Shown piece after piece: positions 1 through 8,811 of a stretch of DNA of 47,190 bases. Source of the stretch: Bacteroidia bacterium (lineage in GTDB: Bacteria > Bacteroidota > Bacteroidia > B-17B0 > Aurantibacillaceae); contig JALOMJ010000008.1 of NCBI GenBank assembly GCA_025455485.1, positions 1 to 47,190 on the forward strand, given 5' to 3'. Position numbers and translations under genes: made by a program. The first letter of the stretch is position 1. Each line of letters begins with the position of its first letter. The notes under the pieces were generated by a model that saw nothing but the letters and a program-made list of their open reading frames with translations, was not told where the DNA came from and searched no databases.

Positions 1-699
1 CAATGGGGCAACATTACCAGTGGCACCGAACTGATCCGTCGAAAGGGAGGGGCAGAAGCTTTTGGATTAACCACCCAATTGGTAAGAAAAGCGGATGGTT
101 CTAAATTCGGTAAAACGGAAGGTGGGAACATTTGGCTGGATAAAAAACGCACATCGCCTTACCGGTTTTTTCAATACTGGATCAACACCAGTGATGAAGA
201 CGCCAAAAACTTCATTCGCATTTTCACCTTCTTACCAAAACAGGAAATTGAGTCGCTTACAACTGAACACGAAAAGGATCCCGGAAAACGCATTTTGCAA
301 AACAAGTTGGCGGAAGAACTAACCACTTTGGTGCACAGCAAAGAAGATTACCAAACAGCTTTGGCTGCCAGCAAGGTTTTGTTTTCAGGAAGCCTCAGCG
401 ATTTTCAGAAGCTGGATGAAAGCACCTTTCTTGAATTGTTTGAAGGGGTGCCGCAAATCCAACTGAGTTACGAGGAGTTGAAAAATGCAATTCCTGTTGT
501 TGATTTGTTGTCTGAAAAATCGAAAATAGCACCCAGCAAAGGCGAGGCAAGAAAATTGATTCAGGGTGGAGGTGTAAGTATCAATAAAGAAAAAGTGGAA
601 AGTCAGGAAGTGCTGGTGAACTCCACCCACCTCATTAACAACAAATACATCATCATACAAAAGGGCAAAAAAAATTATTTCCTCTGTCTGGTAAATTAA
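1..699 (+). CDS. tyrS: Tyrosine--tRNA ligase, C-terminal part (5' end outside window)
   Basis: Class I aminoacyl-tRNA synthetase that charges tRNA-Tyr in the cytoplasm. The frame is open from base 1, and its first residues read DQWGNI-type sequence (QWGNITSG), the tyrosine-binding region of bacterial TyrRS. The KMSKS-loop equivalent KFGKT follows near position 108, and the C-terminal 60 or so residues form the S4-type RNA-binding domain (IAPSKGEARKLIQGGGV). A TTG at 79 is internal, because homology continues upstream of it. The catalytic N-terminal half lies outside the window. The stop codon is 1 bp before rpoN, so the two genes are probably co-transcribed. Confidence 0.95.
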   Translation, partial: QWGNITSGTELIRRKGGAEAFGLTTQLVRKADGSKFGKTEGGNIWLDKKRTSPYRFFQYWINTSDEDAKNFIRIFTFLPKQEIESLTTEHEKDPGKRILQNKLAEELTTLVHSKEDYQTALAASKVLFSGSLSDFQKLDESTFLELFEGVPQIQLSYEELKNAIPVVDLLSEKSKIAPSKGEARKLIQGGGVSINKEKVESQEVLVNSTHLINNKYIIIQKGKKNYFLCLVN

Positions 700-700
700 C

Positions 701-2200
701 ATGGCTCTCAAGCAGACGCAATATTTAAAACTCTCACAAAAACTTTTGCCACAGCAAATTTTGCTGATGAAGTTGCTTCAGTTACCTACCATGGCCCTTG
801 AAGAAAGAATTAAAGAAGAGTTGGAGGCCAATCCGGCATTGGAAGAGGATGGCGACCTCAGCAGTGATGAAGAGTTATTCAGTAACGAGGGCTCCGAAGA
901 AACAGAACTGATCACAGAAGACGACACAGAAGAGAGTGGAGAAATGAGCGATGCTGAATTAAAAGAAAGTGCCAACGTGGAGATGGAAGATTTTATGGAT
1001 GAGGGCGAACTCGATGCCTATAAATACGAGATCAGCAATAAGGGTGCCGACGATGAGTCGCGCGAGTTTGTGGTGGTGGAAGGACCGGCTTTTCGCGAAC
1101 AACTTGAACAACAACTCGGTTTAAAGGAGTTATCAGAACAAGCCTACACAGTTGGCCTTTACCTCATCGGTTGCCTTGACGAAGATGGTTACATGCGCCG
1201 TGAGATTGAATTTGTTGTTGATGATCTGGCCTTCAATTACAATATCACCAGCAGTGTTTCGGAGGTTGAAGCGATTTTAAAGTTGGTGCAGGGTTTTGAC
1301 CCACCGGGGGTTGCTGCCCGAAACCTTCAGGAATGTTTGCTGCTTCAATTAGAACGTAAAAGCGAAAAAACGCGTGAAGTGTTATTGGCCATCGACATGA
1401 TTAAACACCACATGGAGGAGTTTTCGAAAAAACACTACGATAAAATTTTAAAACGCCTGCACATTGAAGAGGAAGACCTGAAGGATGTTATTGAAGTTAT
1501 CCGTCACCTGAACCCAAGGCCTGCCAACAGCGGTGAAAGTAAGGAAAACACCATGAGTGCTGTGGTGCCCGATTTTATTGTTAACGTTAGCGACGGTATT
1601 CCTGAATTGAGTATTAACGGACGAAATCTTCCTGATTTAAAGATCAGTAAAGATTACAAAGACATGTTGGCAGAATACACCAAATACAAAGACAAAAGCA
1701 GCAAGGAGGCCGTGGGTTTTGTAAAAAGCAAAATAGAAAGCGCATCCTGGTTCATTGAGGCTTTGCAACAACGCTACGCCACCATGTCTATTTGCATGAA
1801 GTGTATACTGGAGTTTCAAAACGAGTATTTTGTAACAGGCGATGAAAACAAATTAAAACCCATGATTCTGAAAGATATTGCCACACGCGTAAACATGGAC
1901 CTATCTACCATTTCACGCATGGCCAACAGCAAATACGTGCAAACACCTTACGGCACGTTTTTGCTGAAATCATTGTTCAGTGAAAGCATGAGCAGAGATG
2001 ATGGCGAAGAAGTAAGCAGCCGGGAGATCAAAAACATTTTGAAGGAACTCATAAGCAAAGAGGATAAAAAATCACCCCTTACCGATGATGAACTCTGCGA
2101 AGCCCTGAACACAAAAGGGTATCAGATTGCCAGAAGAACCGTTGCAAAATACAGGGAGCAATTGGAGATTCCTGTAGGCCGAATGCGAAAGGAAGTATAA
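701..2200 (+). CDS. rpoN: RNA polymerase sigma-54 factor RpoN
   Basis: Alternative sigma factor that directs RNA polymerase to -24/-12 promoters and needs an AAA+ activator. The 499 residues match the family length. Region I is the Gln/Leu-rich N-terminus (QKLLPQQILLMKLLQLP), used for activator response. An acidic region II follows (about residues 45-110), then the core-binding domain, a helix-turn-helix around residues 380-410 (DLSTISRMANSKYVQTPYG) and the RpoN box near 477-486 (ARRTVAKYRE), which contacts the -24 element. It starts one base after the tyrS stop and ends 2 bp from a convergent gene. No sigma-54 activator is encoded in the window. Confidence 0.97.
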   Translation: MALKQTQYLKLSQKLLPQQILLMKLLQLPTMALEERIKEELEANPALEEDGDLSSDEELFSNEGSEETELITEDDTEESGEMSDAELKESANVEMEDFMDEGELDAYKYEISNKGADDESREFVVVEGPAFREQLEQQLGLKELSEQAYTVGLYLIGCLDEDGYMRREIEFVVDDLAFNYNITSSVSEVEAILKLVQGFDPPGVAARNLQECLLLQLERKSEKTREVLLAIDMIKHHMEEFSKKHYDKILKRLHIEEEDLKDVIEVIRHLNPRPANSGESKENTMSAVVPDFIVNVSDGIPELSINGRNLPDLKISKDYKDMLAEYTKYKDKSSKEAVGFVKSKIESASWFIEALQQRYATMSICMKCILEFQNEYFVTGDENKLKPMILKDIATRVNMDLSTISRMANSKYVQTPYGTFLLKSLFSESMSRDDGEEVSSREIKNILKELISKEDKKSPLTDDELCEALNTKGYQIARRTVAKYREQLEIPVGRMRKEV

Positions 2201-2202
2201 AC

Positions 2203-4392
2203 TTACTCTAAAACCAGTTTTTTCAATTCACTGCGCGATTCTGTATTTATTTTTAACAGATAAAACCCCTTGGGCAGTTCACTCAAATCAACTATGGTAT
2301 TGGATGCAACATGCTGTTTAAACAGAAGTTCTTTTCCTTCCACGGTGTAAAGGTGGAGCGTGATGTGTTCGGCTGACCCAGTTGTAATGGTAACATGACC
2401 TTTGCTTGGATTAGGAAATACCTCAAAGGCTTGGTTTTTATAGGCTATTCCGGCTATACCAACTTCATAAATAGTCACAATTGTATAAGCGGTATCTTCA
2501 TAGCATGGGTGTGTGGCAATTAATTGAACGGTATAGGTACCATTGCTTGTGTAGGTGTTTGTGGGATTGGGACCGGAGGCAATTTGACCATCACCAAAAT
2601 CCCATGAACACAGAGGATTAAGCGTTGAGGTAGCATTAAACGACACGCTGATGCCGGTATTGGTTTGTGTGAAGGCCGCAATAGAAGCGATGTCAAGTGC
2701 ATTAAAGGCCGTATCACTTATACCTTCACTCAAATTAAAGTACGATCCGCTGGGGGAGTGTTCTAACTTTAAAGCCCTTACCATGTATTCGTGAACACCT
2801 TTGATGACAAGGCAGGAATCGGTATACACATTTCCCGTTATGAGTTGAGTGTTAACTCGGGTGTATTCCGGCACACTATCATTTCTAACATAGAGGTGAT
2901 ATCCTAACACACTACTGTCGGCACTGTGACTCCAAACAATAGTGCAGTGGTTTCCGTTTTTGGTTGCAATGACATTTGATGCCGGCGCCACAATGCTGTT
3001 GCGTAAGGTTGGGTCGCCCATCAGCGCATTGTGTATCCATTTGCCCGTAATGCCGGTTGGGCTGGCAAAGTATAAATTGCCGGGATTATTTTGTGTGAGT
3101 AACAGGCCGTATCCTATATTTTCTCCAAGACCCATGTGGTGCACTTGATAATGCGGACGTCCGGACCACAGGTTGGTTAATATTTTGCCCTGTGCAAGAG
3201 GTGCACGTAAAAAATTATTTTGTGAATCCCAATCGCCAAAATAAGAACCAAACAACATAGTAAAAACGCCTTGAAGGGATGCGGTACTCAATCCTGCGGT
3301 ATTTCCTATTCCGCCGGCGCTGGTGTAACTGCCACCTCCGCAACCATACGACCAGAGGTAAGAACCGGCATTCATGCTTGTAAAGTAGTCGGCAGCCACT
3401 ACGCTGGAAGTGCCTACCAAAGGAGCAAAATTTTTGTGAGCGCTGGCGGCAAACCCCTCGCCACCAAAGTATCCAAAATTATCGTCAATAACGGCGCGCG
3501 CCAGAGGAACATATATTTTTTTTCTGTAGTCGTGGTTTTTGTCGAGGTAGTTTTTAAGCAGTTGCACTTCGTTTAAAGTAAAAGCAGGCAGGTTATAAAA
3601 ATCAACCCGGCCTACCTGTAATTCAATATTTCCGGGAACAAGACTTTGGTCAAATTTTCCATCGCCAGGTATATTGTGATGACGATTAGAGGTAGCAGCC
3701 GTTGAATTTACTGTTACATCGGTCCAAATGCCGTCCATGTCGCCGTAATACACATCGGCGGGCCAGGCGCCAAGGTGGTCGGGGTGCCCGTCAGGATTGA
3801 TGTTACCACTGTAGGGCACAGGGATTCTTCCAAGCAAAAATACAGCTTTGGTATTAACCGGGTCGGTAAAGTAAAGTGATTTTATTTGCGATTTCACAGA
3901 ATCCACAGGGGCATTTCTATTTACATTTAATCTCATTACTGTCCAGCCATCGCCTTCTATATCTGTTATTAAGCGGGCTATTTCAGATGCAAGAGGTGTT
4001 ATAAAGGCGCTATCCACCACCAAAATTAATTTGCCACGGTATTCGGTCGCAGGCACTTCAATGCCGGAATTGATGTAGCCATAGCCGGTATATCCGCTTC
4101 CTACGCGAATTACTCTGTATTCATAGTTGCTGCCCAACGCGACGCTGTTGTCTGTATATTGATTTATGGTGCCACTGAGCGCAGATAGCGGTGCACCCCA
4201 GGCCGTAGCGTTTTTTAATTTCCTGAACACCTGGTATTGTGTGGTGGTGGTGTTGCTGGGCCAACTGAGGCTTATTTGAGCGGGATTAGTTTGCACCGTG
4301 GCGCTTAGCCTTACAGCCATATCTGCGGCGGATTGACCAAAGACTTGAGAGAGAGACAGTATCAGGGCAAAAAAACTAAGGCCTTTATTCAT
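2203..4392 (-). CDS. Secreted C25/caspase-fold-like protein with fibronectin III and PKD domains and T9SS sorting domain
   Basis: 729 residues. An N-terminal signal peptide ends near FGQS. A fibronectin-III-like stretch follows (about 25-110), then a central region resembling peptidase family C25 (gingipain): LILVVDSAF, AVFLLGRIPVPYSG, DGHPDHLGAWPADVYYGD. A second FnIII-like region comes next, then a PKD domain (CSWDFGDGQIASG, about 590-640) and a type A T9SS sorting domain (VFPNPSKGHV to the end). This makes it exported and probably surface-attached or released. The canonical GHG plus Cys catalytic pair of C25 is not evident: the expected strand ends in YGCGGG, so activity is uncertain. It is convergent with rpoN, 2 bp apart. 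Confidence 0.8.
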   Translation of the reverse strand: MNKGLSFFALILSLSQVFGQSAADMAVRLSATVQTNPAQISLSWPSNTTTTQYQVFRKLKNATAWGAPLSALSGTINQYTDNSVALGSNYEYRVIRVGSGYTGYGYINSGIEVPATEYRGKLILVVDSAFITPLASEIARLITDIEGDGWTVMRLNVNRNAPVDSVKSQIKSLYFTDPVNTKAVFLLGRIPVPYSGNINPDGHPDHLGAWPADVYYGDMDGIWTDVTVNSTAATSNRHHNIPGDGKFDQSLVPGNIELQVGRVDFYNLPAFTLNEVQLLKNYLDKNHDYRKKIYVPLARAVIDDNFGYFGGEGFAASAHKNFAPLVGTSSVVAADYFTSMNAGSYLWSYGCGGGSYTSAGGIGNTAGLSTASLQGVFTMLFGSYFGDWDSQNNFLRAPLAQGKILTNLWSGRPHYQVHHMGLGENIGYGLLLTQNNPGNLYFASPTGITGKWIHNALMGDPTLRNSIVAPASNVIATKNGNHCTIVWSHSADSSVLGYHLYVRNDSVPEYTRVNTQLITGNVYTDSCLVIKGVHEYMVRALKLEHSPSGSYFNLSEGISDTAFNALDIASIAAFTQTNTGISVSFNATSTLNPLCSWDFGDGQIASGPNPTNTYTSNGTYTVQLIATHPCYEDTAYTIVTIYEVGIAGIAYKNQAFEVFPNPSKGHVTITTGSAEHITLHLYTVEGKELLFKQHVASNTIVDLSELPKGFYLLKINTESRSELKKLVLE

Positions 4393-4439
4393 CGGGTTTT
4401 ATTTTTAACAACAGTAATTGTGTAACAGCGCAAGGTAAA

Positions 4440-4565
4440 TTAGCGTTTACGGTGTTTATTGAAGCTTGGACAGGTATCGCATTTGTTCTTTTGCAAAAAG
4501 CAAGCGCTTAAAATGAACATGAGAAAACTCAGGGCCAAACCAAAAAGCATACTTCTACGGAACAT
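4440..4565 (-). CDS. Tiny putative lipoprotein (41 aa) with CxxC
   Basis: Short gene read directly from the sequence: start ATG at 4565-4563, stop at 4442-4440. The 41-residue product has an Arg-rich start, a hydrophobic stretch and a lipobox (LSAC). Processing would leave a mature peptide of about 20 residues beginning at Cys, with a CDTCPSF motif and a basic tail (KHRKR). A perfect -7 element TATATTTG lies six bases before the ATG, which supports a real, leaderless gene. It sits just upstream of the C25-like gene and divergent from mlaE. No function is known. The conserved-looking CxxCP suggests a metal or disulfide role, which is inference. Confidence 0.7.
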   Translation of the reverse strand: MFRRSMLFGLALSFLMFILSACFLQKNKCDTCPSFNKHRKR

Positions 4566-4571
4566 GGTAAA

Positions 4572-4579
4572 CAAATATA
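4572..4579 (-). promoter_or_regulatory. -7 promoter element TATATTTG of tiny lipoprotein gene
   Basis: Perfect match to the Bacteroidota TAnnTTTG -7 motif on the minus strand, six bases before the start codon at 4565. Transcription would begin at or within a few bases of the ATG. No clear -33 TTTG was found. Confidence 0.6.
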
Positions 4580-4638
4580 ATGCAATTAATTAGTATTTTT
4601 AGCCTTCATAACCGCGCAGTGTAGCTGAAATTAGCAGT

Positions 4639-5388
4639 ATGGCATTTCAACCAATTAACAGTATAGGCAAATATTTTTCACTGATGTTCAGGGTATTCAG
4701 CAAGCCCGAGAAATTTAGCGTTTATATCCGTCAAATTATTTTCGAAATAAACAATTTGGGCATTTCCTCTCTTCCAATTATTGCCATCATTTCGGTTTTT
4801 ATGGGCGGCATCATTACCATACAAGCTGCGTTTGGATTTGATAATCCTATGGTGCCCATTTATGCAGTTGGGTACACCACAAGAGAAAGTGTTATTTTAG
4901 AATTTAGTCCAACCATCGTATGTTTAATTCTTGCCGGTAAAGTGGGCTCCAACATTGCCTCCGAAATTGGCACCATGCGAATTTCTGAGCAAATTGATGC
5001 TTTGGAAATCATGGGTATCAACTCAGCCGGCTATTTAATTTTTCCAAAAATTGCAGGGGCCGTGTTTATTTTTCCATTTTTAATTGCCATTAGCATGTTT
5101 TTAGGTTTGTGGGGCGGTTACGTGATGGGTATTTCTGCAGGGGCTTGTTCGGCCTATGAATATATTTTTGGCATACAAGCTTTTTTTGAGCCCTGGAAAT
5201 TGTATTATTCTTTCACCAAAGTGGTGGTGTTTGCATTTATTATTACCTCGGTGTCGGCCTATTACGGGTATTACACACATGGAGGCGCTTTAGAAGTTGG
5301 CCGCAGCAGCACAAACGCCGTGGTGTACAGCAGCATTTTGATTTTGATGTTTAGCTTGATCATAACCAATTTGTTCTTTAACCGTTGA
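4639..5388 (+). CDS. mlaE: MlaE/YrbE-family lipid ABC transporter permease
   Basis: Inner-membrane permease of the MCE-type phospholipid transport system that maintains outer-membrane lipid asymmetry. The 249 residues match the family length, with about five or six hydrophobic segments and the conserved cytoplasmic motif EQIDALEIMG (about residues 116-125), which contacts the ATPase. The stop overlaps the start of the next gene by 4 bp, so the permease and ATPase are translationally coupled. The periplasmic MCE substrate-binding protein (MlaD) is not adjacent: the next gene downstream is an unrelated ABC-F ATPase on the other strand. Confidence 0.93.
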   Translation: MAFQPINSIGKYFSLMFRVFSKPEKFSVYIRQIIFEINNLGISSLPIIAIISVFMGGIITIQAAFGFDNPMVPIYAVGYTTRESVILEFSPTIVCLILAGKVGSNIASEIGTMRISEQIDALEIMGINSAGYLIFPKIAGAVFIFPFLIAISMFLGLWGGYVMGISAGACSAYEYIFGIQAFFEPWKLYYSFTKVVVFAFIITSVSAYYGYYTHGGALEVGRSSTNAVVYSSILILMFSLIITNLFFNR

Positions 5389-6143
5389 TTGAGATCAAAA
5401 ACATAAGCAAGGCTTTTGATGGCCGGCAAATTGTAAAGGACGTTTCCTTTAAATTTGAAAAAGGTAAAACCAATTTAATTATCGGAGAAAGCGGTTGCGG
5501 CAAAACCACAATTATTAAGTTAATGGTGGGACTGCATTTGCCGGATGAAGGCGACATTATTTACGACGGACAAAATTTCCCTAAACTTTCAGTAAAAGAA
5601 CAACAAGAGGTTCGTAAACAAATCGGCATGACCTTTCAGGGCGGGGCTTTGTTTGATTCTCAAACCTTGGAGGAAAACGTGATGTTTCCTCTGGATATGT
5701 TTACCAATTTGAGTAGGCATGAAAAACTCGATCGTGTAAATTTTTGCCTCGATCGTGTTCAGTTGACCGGAAAAAATAAACTGTACCCGGCTGAATTAAG
5801 CGGAGGCATGAAAAAGCGTGCAGCTTTGGCCAGGGCCATAGCCAATAATCCGCGGTATTTGTTTTGCGATGAGCCCAATTCCGGTTTGGATCCTAAAACA
5901 GCCATTGTTATTGATAAGTTGATTCACAGCATTACGGAAGAATTTGGCATGACCACAATTATCATTACCCACGATATGAATTCGGTAATAGAAATCGGAG
6001 AGAACATCATGTTTGTACACAAGGGTCAAAATTGGTGGACGGGGGATAAAACACAGGTACTGAACACCAACAATAAGGAGTTGTTTGATTTTGTTTTTGC
6101 CAGCGAATACATGAAAAACCTTTTTTTGGCAGGTAAAAAATAA
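5385..6143 (+). CDS. mlaF: MlaF-family lipid ABC transporter ATP-binding protein
   Basis: ATPase that powers the MlaE permease. The start is TTG at 5385, overlapping the mlaE stop by 4 bp; the sequence then runs directly into the usual N-terminal strand (IEIKNISKAFDG). Walker A is GESGCGKTT (about 34-42), the signature is LSGGMKKRAALARAI (about 138-152), and Walker B is LFCDEPNSGLDP, followed by the H-loop ITHD. The 252 residues are typical of the family. It ends 2 bp from the convergent ABC-F gene. Confidence 0.93.
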   Translation: MIEIKNISKAFDGRQIVKDVSFKFEKGKTNLIIGESGCGKTTIIKLMVGLHLPDEGDIIYDGQNFPKLSVKEQQEVRKQIGMTFQGGALFDSQTLEENVMFPLDMFTNLSRHEKLDRVNFCLDRVQLTGKNKLYPAELSGGMKKRAALARAIANNPRYLFCDEPNSGLDPKTAIVIDKLIHSITEEFGMTTIIITHDMNSVIEIGENIMFVHKGQNWWTGDKTQVLNTNNKELFDFVFASEYMKNLFLAGKK

Positions 6144-6145
6144 AC

Positions 6146-8053
6146 CTACAGTTCTTCCTGTATCTCCAGCCAACGTGTGGATTTTGCGTCCAGTTCCTGA
6201 GTTACTTTAGATACTTCCTCGCTGATTTTTTGAATTTCGTTGTAATCGCTTAAGCCTTCTGCCAGGCGGTTTTCCAGTTCCTTCTTTTTAAGTTCCAGAT
6301 GGGGAATTTCCACTTCAAGGTCCTGCAATTCGCGCTGGGTTTTATAGGAAAGTTTTTTTGCGGGAGCCTCCATTTTTGTTTTTTCAGGTGTTGGAGCCGG
6401 ACTTGTTATTTCTTCAAGAACCGGCATCTCTTTTGCGCTGCCTTCCGATTTTTGATTGCTTTTCCAGAGGCGGTATTCGGTGTAATTTCCCGGAAAATCT
6501 TTTATGGCTCCATCGCCTTCCAGAACAAAGGTGTGGTCCACCAAACGATCGATAAAATAGCGGTCGTGAGATACAATGAGCACACAGCCTTTGAATTCTT
6601 CAAGAAAATCTTCAAGGGTTTGGAGGGTCACAATGTCCAGGTCGTTGGTGGGCTCATCGAGAATCAAAAAGTTGGGATTTTTCATGAGTACCGTGAGCAG
6701 AAATAAACGGCGTTTTTCGCCCCCGCTTAAGGTATGTGCGTAAGAGAACTGAACGTTAGGTGCAAAATTAAAACGGGTGAGCAGTTGTGAAGCGGAAAGG
6801 CTGGAACCGTTAGCCAGGGGAATGTGTTCGGCAATGTCTTTTATGATTTCAATAATGCGTTTGTCATTATTGATTTGCATGCCTCCCTGGGAGTAATACC
6901 CAAACACAATGGTATCTCCTAAAGACACCTTGCCTGAGTCTACAGGTTCTTTTCCCTGAATAATGTTGAGCAGGGTTGTTTTTCCTGTACCATTGTTGCC
7001 TACCACGCCTATTTTTTCACCGGGAATAAAGGTGTAGGTAAAGGGATTAGAGATGATGTTACGCCGTGGGTATTTTTTAGTGATGCGATGCAGCTCCACC
7101 ACCTTTGAGCCCATACGTTCCATTTTGGTGACCAATTCAATTTTTTTCTCAACGCGTTTTTGTTTGGCCTTTTTTTCTATTTCGTAAAAGGCATCCACCC
7201 GCGATTTGGACTTGGTGCCGCGGGCTTTGGGCATTTTGCGCACCCAAACTACTTCCTTACGATAAAGGTTACGTGCTTTGTCGATTTCCGCATCTGCAAT
7301 TTGTTCGCGCTCGGCTTTTTTCTCAAGGTAATAATCAAAATTGCCTTTGTATTCGTACAAATCGTGGTTGTCGATCTCAATGATTCGATCGCACACTTCA
7401 TCCAGAAAATAACGGTCGTGGGTAACCAGTAGGATACTCAAAGACCCATCCTGCAAATAATTTTCCAGCCACTCAATCATCTCAATATCGAGGTGATTAG
7501 TGGGCTCATCCATAATGATGAGGTTGGGACGATTGATTAAGGTGAGGGCGAGGGCCACGCGTTTTTTTTGTCCACCGGACAGGGTTTTTATGATTTGGGA
7601 GGTGTCGGTGATTTGTAAACGGCTTAAAATTTCGAGTATGTTTTTTTCGTAATCCCAGGCACCAATTTCGTTCATGTCGTGCAAGGCTTGTTCTAACAAA
7701 TCGGCGGCTTTAGCGCTGTGATCGGTTTCGCTGAGTTTAATCACCGCGTCGTAATTTCTCTGGCACCTCACGTATTGGTTATCTGCGGTATCAATAAGTT
7801 GCTGGATACTGAGGTTTTCATCGAATTCAAAATTTTGTTCGAGAAAACCTACGCTGATGTCCTTGCGAAACACCACTTCGCCCTCATCGGCAATTTCTAA
7901 GCCTTTTAATATTTTAAAGAGGGTTGTTTTTCCTGAGCCGTTTTTGGCCACCAGGGCCACTTTGTCGCCATAATTAATACCAAAACTGATGTTTTTAAAC
8001 AAAACTTTAGCGCCATAGGTTTTGGAAAGGCGGTTAACGGAGAGCAAATTCAT
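6146..8053 (-). CDS. uup: ABC-F family ATPase, Uup-like
   Basis: Soluble tandem ATPase of the ABC-F class, whose members act on the ribosome rather than in membranes. 635 residues carry two nucleotide-binding domains. The first has Walker A AKNGSGKTT and signature LSGGQKKRVALA, the second Walker A GNNGTGKTT and signature LSGGEKRRLFLL. They are joined by a charged linker (about 240-320) with RGTKSKSR. A C-terminal coiled-coil extension (about 555-635, rich in E, L and K) is the feature that points to Uup rather than EttA. Translation probably starts at the ATG at 8053, five bases after a perfect -7 element, making a leaderless message. Confidence 0.9.
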   Translation of the reverse strand: MNLLSVNRLSKTYGAKVLFKNISFGINYGDKVALVAKNGSGKTTLFKILKGLEIADEGEVVFRKDISVGFLEQNFEFDENLSIQQLIDTADNQYVRCQRNYDAVIKLSETDHSAKAADLLEQALHDMNEIGAWDYEKNILEILSRLQITDTSQIIKTLSGGQKKRVALALTLINRPNLIIMDEPTNHLDIEMIEWLENYLQDGSLSILLVTHDRYFLDEVCDRIIEIDNHDLYEYKGNFDYYLEKKAEREQIADAEIDKARNLYRKEVVWVRKMPKARGTKSKSRVDAFYEIEKKAKQKRVEKKIELVTKMERMGSKVVELHRITKKYPRRNIISNPFTYTFIPGEKIGVVGNNGTGKTTLLNIIQGKEPVDSGKVSLGDTIVFGYYSQGGMQINNDKRIIEIIKDIAEHIPLANGSSLSASQLLTRFNFAPNVQFSYAHTLSGGEKRRLFLLTVLMKNPNFLILDEPTNDLDIVTLQTLEDFLEEFKGCVLIVSHDRYFIDRLVDHTFVLEGDGAIKDFPGNYTEYRLWKSNQKSEGSAKEMPVLEEITSPAPTPEKTKMEAPAKKLSYKTQRELQDLEVEIPHLELKKKELENRLAEGLSDYNEIQKISEEVSKVTQELDAKSTRWLEIQEEL

Positions 8054-8058
8054 GGGCG

Positions 8059-8066
8059 CAAAGGTA
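8059..8066 (-). promoter_or_regulatory. -7 promoter element TACCTTTG of the ABC-F gene
   Basis: Minus-strand match to TAnnTTTG with five bases between its last G and the ATG at 8053. It implies a leaderless or near-leaderless transcript. Confidence 0.6.
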
Positions 8067-8142
8067 ACGAAAGCATTTGTTGCAGAGCTTTAATTCTTAG
8101 GGGATGAAAATTGAATCGCATGCTGCGCCCAAAAAAGCGCAG

Positions 8143-8177
8143 AAAACAAAAAACCCCTCCAGTATTTGGAAGGGTTT
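8143..8177 (-). terminator. Rho-independent terminator of the MORN-like gene
   Basis: On the minus strand, a 10-bp stem (AAACCCTTCC with GGAGGGGTTT, one G-T pair) with a 7-base loop is followed by a T-rich run (TTTTTTGTTTT). It lies 22 bp downstream of the stop codon at 8200. Confidence 0.85.
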
Positions 8178-8199
8178 AGTGAATAGTGTTATGGAAGTA

Positions 8200-8661
8200 T
8201 TAATTTACTTTGTTATAATCCACGGAAGAGAGTTGTTCTCCGTTTTCATCCCAAGAGGTCCATACGCCGGATTTTTGACCATCGTTGTAATTCATCTCAA
8301 AGCGTTTATTGCCTTTATCGTCGAACACCAACCAAGTGCCGCTTTTTTTACCAGTGGTATAAAATGCAATGGCGGTAACGGAGCCGTTTTCGGAATAGCG
8401 GGTCCATTTCTGGTCTTTTTGTCCTTTGGTGAAAAAGCCGGACTCCATTAATGCGCCTGAGGCATAAAAATAAGAGGCTTCACCTTCAATTACACCGCTT
8501 TTAACCGTGAATTGAGATTTAGTATTATCTTGTACTTGAGAAATGGTTCCACTGAATAATTCACCTTCACTGTCAATGTAGAGTCCTTTATCGTTTAAAG
8601 TTTGAGCGTTCAAACATCCAAGGGCAAAAACGCTTGCGAAAATTAAAATGAGCTTTTTCAT
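8200..8661 (-). CDS. Secreted MORN-repeat-like (YwqK-type) protein
   Basis: 153 residues. A signal peptide ends near LNAQ. The rest carries about four degenerate MORN-type beta-hairpin units (SGALMESGFFTKGQKDQKW, ENGSVTAIAFYTTGKKSGTW, KGNKRFEMNYNDGQKSGVW, ENGEQLSSVDY), the pattern annotated as YwqK-family antitoxin or toxin_WG in many genomes. Despite that label, nothing nearby suggests a toxin partner. It is a monocistronic gene with its own terminator, and the product is periplasmic or surface-exposed. Its function is unknown. Confidence 0.8.
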   Translation of the reverse strand: MKKLILIFASVFALGCLNAQTLNDKGLYIDSEGELFSGTISQVQDNTKSQFTVKSGVIEGEASYFYASGALMESGFFTKGQKDQKWTRYSENGSVTAIAFYTTGKKSGTWLVFDDKGNKRFEMNYNDGQKSGVWTSWDENGEQLSSVDYNKVN

Positions 8662-8811
8662 GGTTTCGGTTCTTAATTGATTTATTTCCTTGTACGAAAT
8701 TATTAAAATAACGTTTCAGAAACAATTAACTAACAAAAACTTAACATTAAATTTACCTTATAGGGCAAAACGTTAAAAAAGAATTTACTTTTGATTAAGT
8801 GTAAGACGAAT

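Noticed and set aside
8104-8451. 115-aa open frame on the plus strand
   Set aside because: Antisense to the MORN-like gene and running through its terminator; a shadow of the real gene.
8200-8661. Antitoxin, as YwqK-type proteins are often labelled
   Set aside because: It has a signal peptide and no partner toxin gene; the label comes from a family name only.
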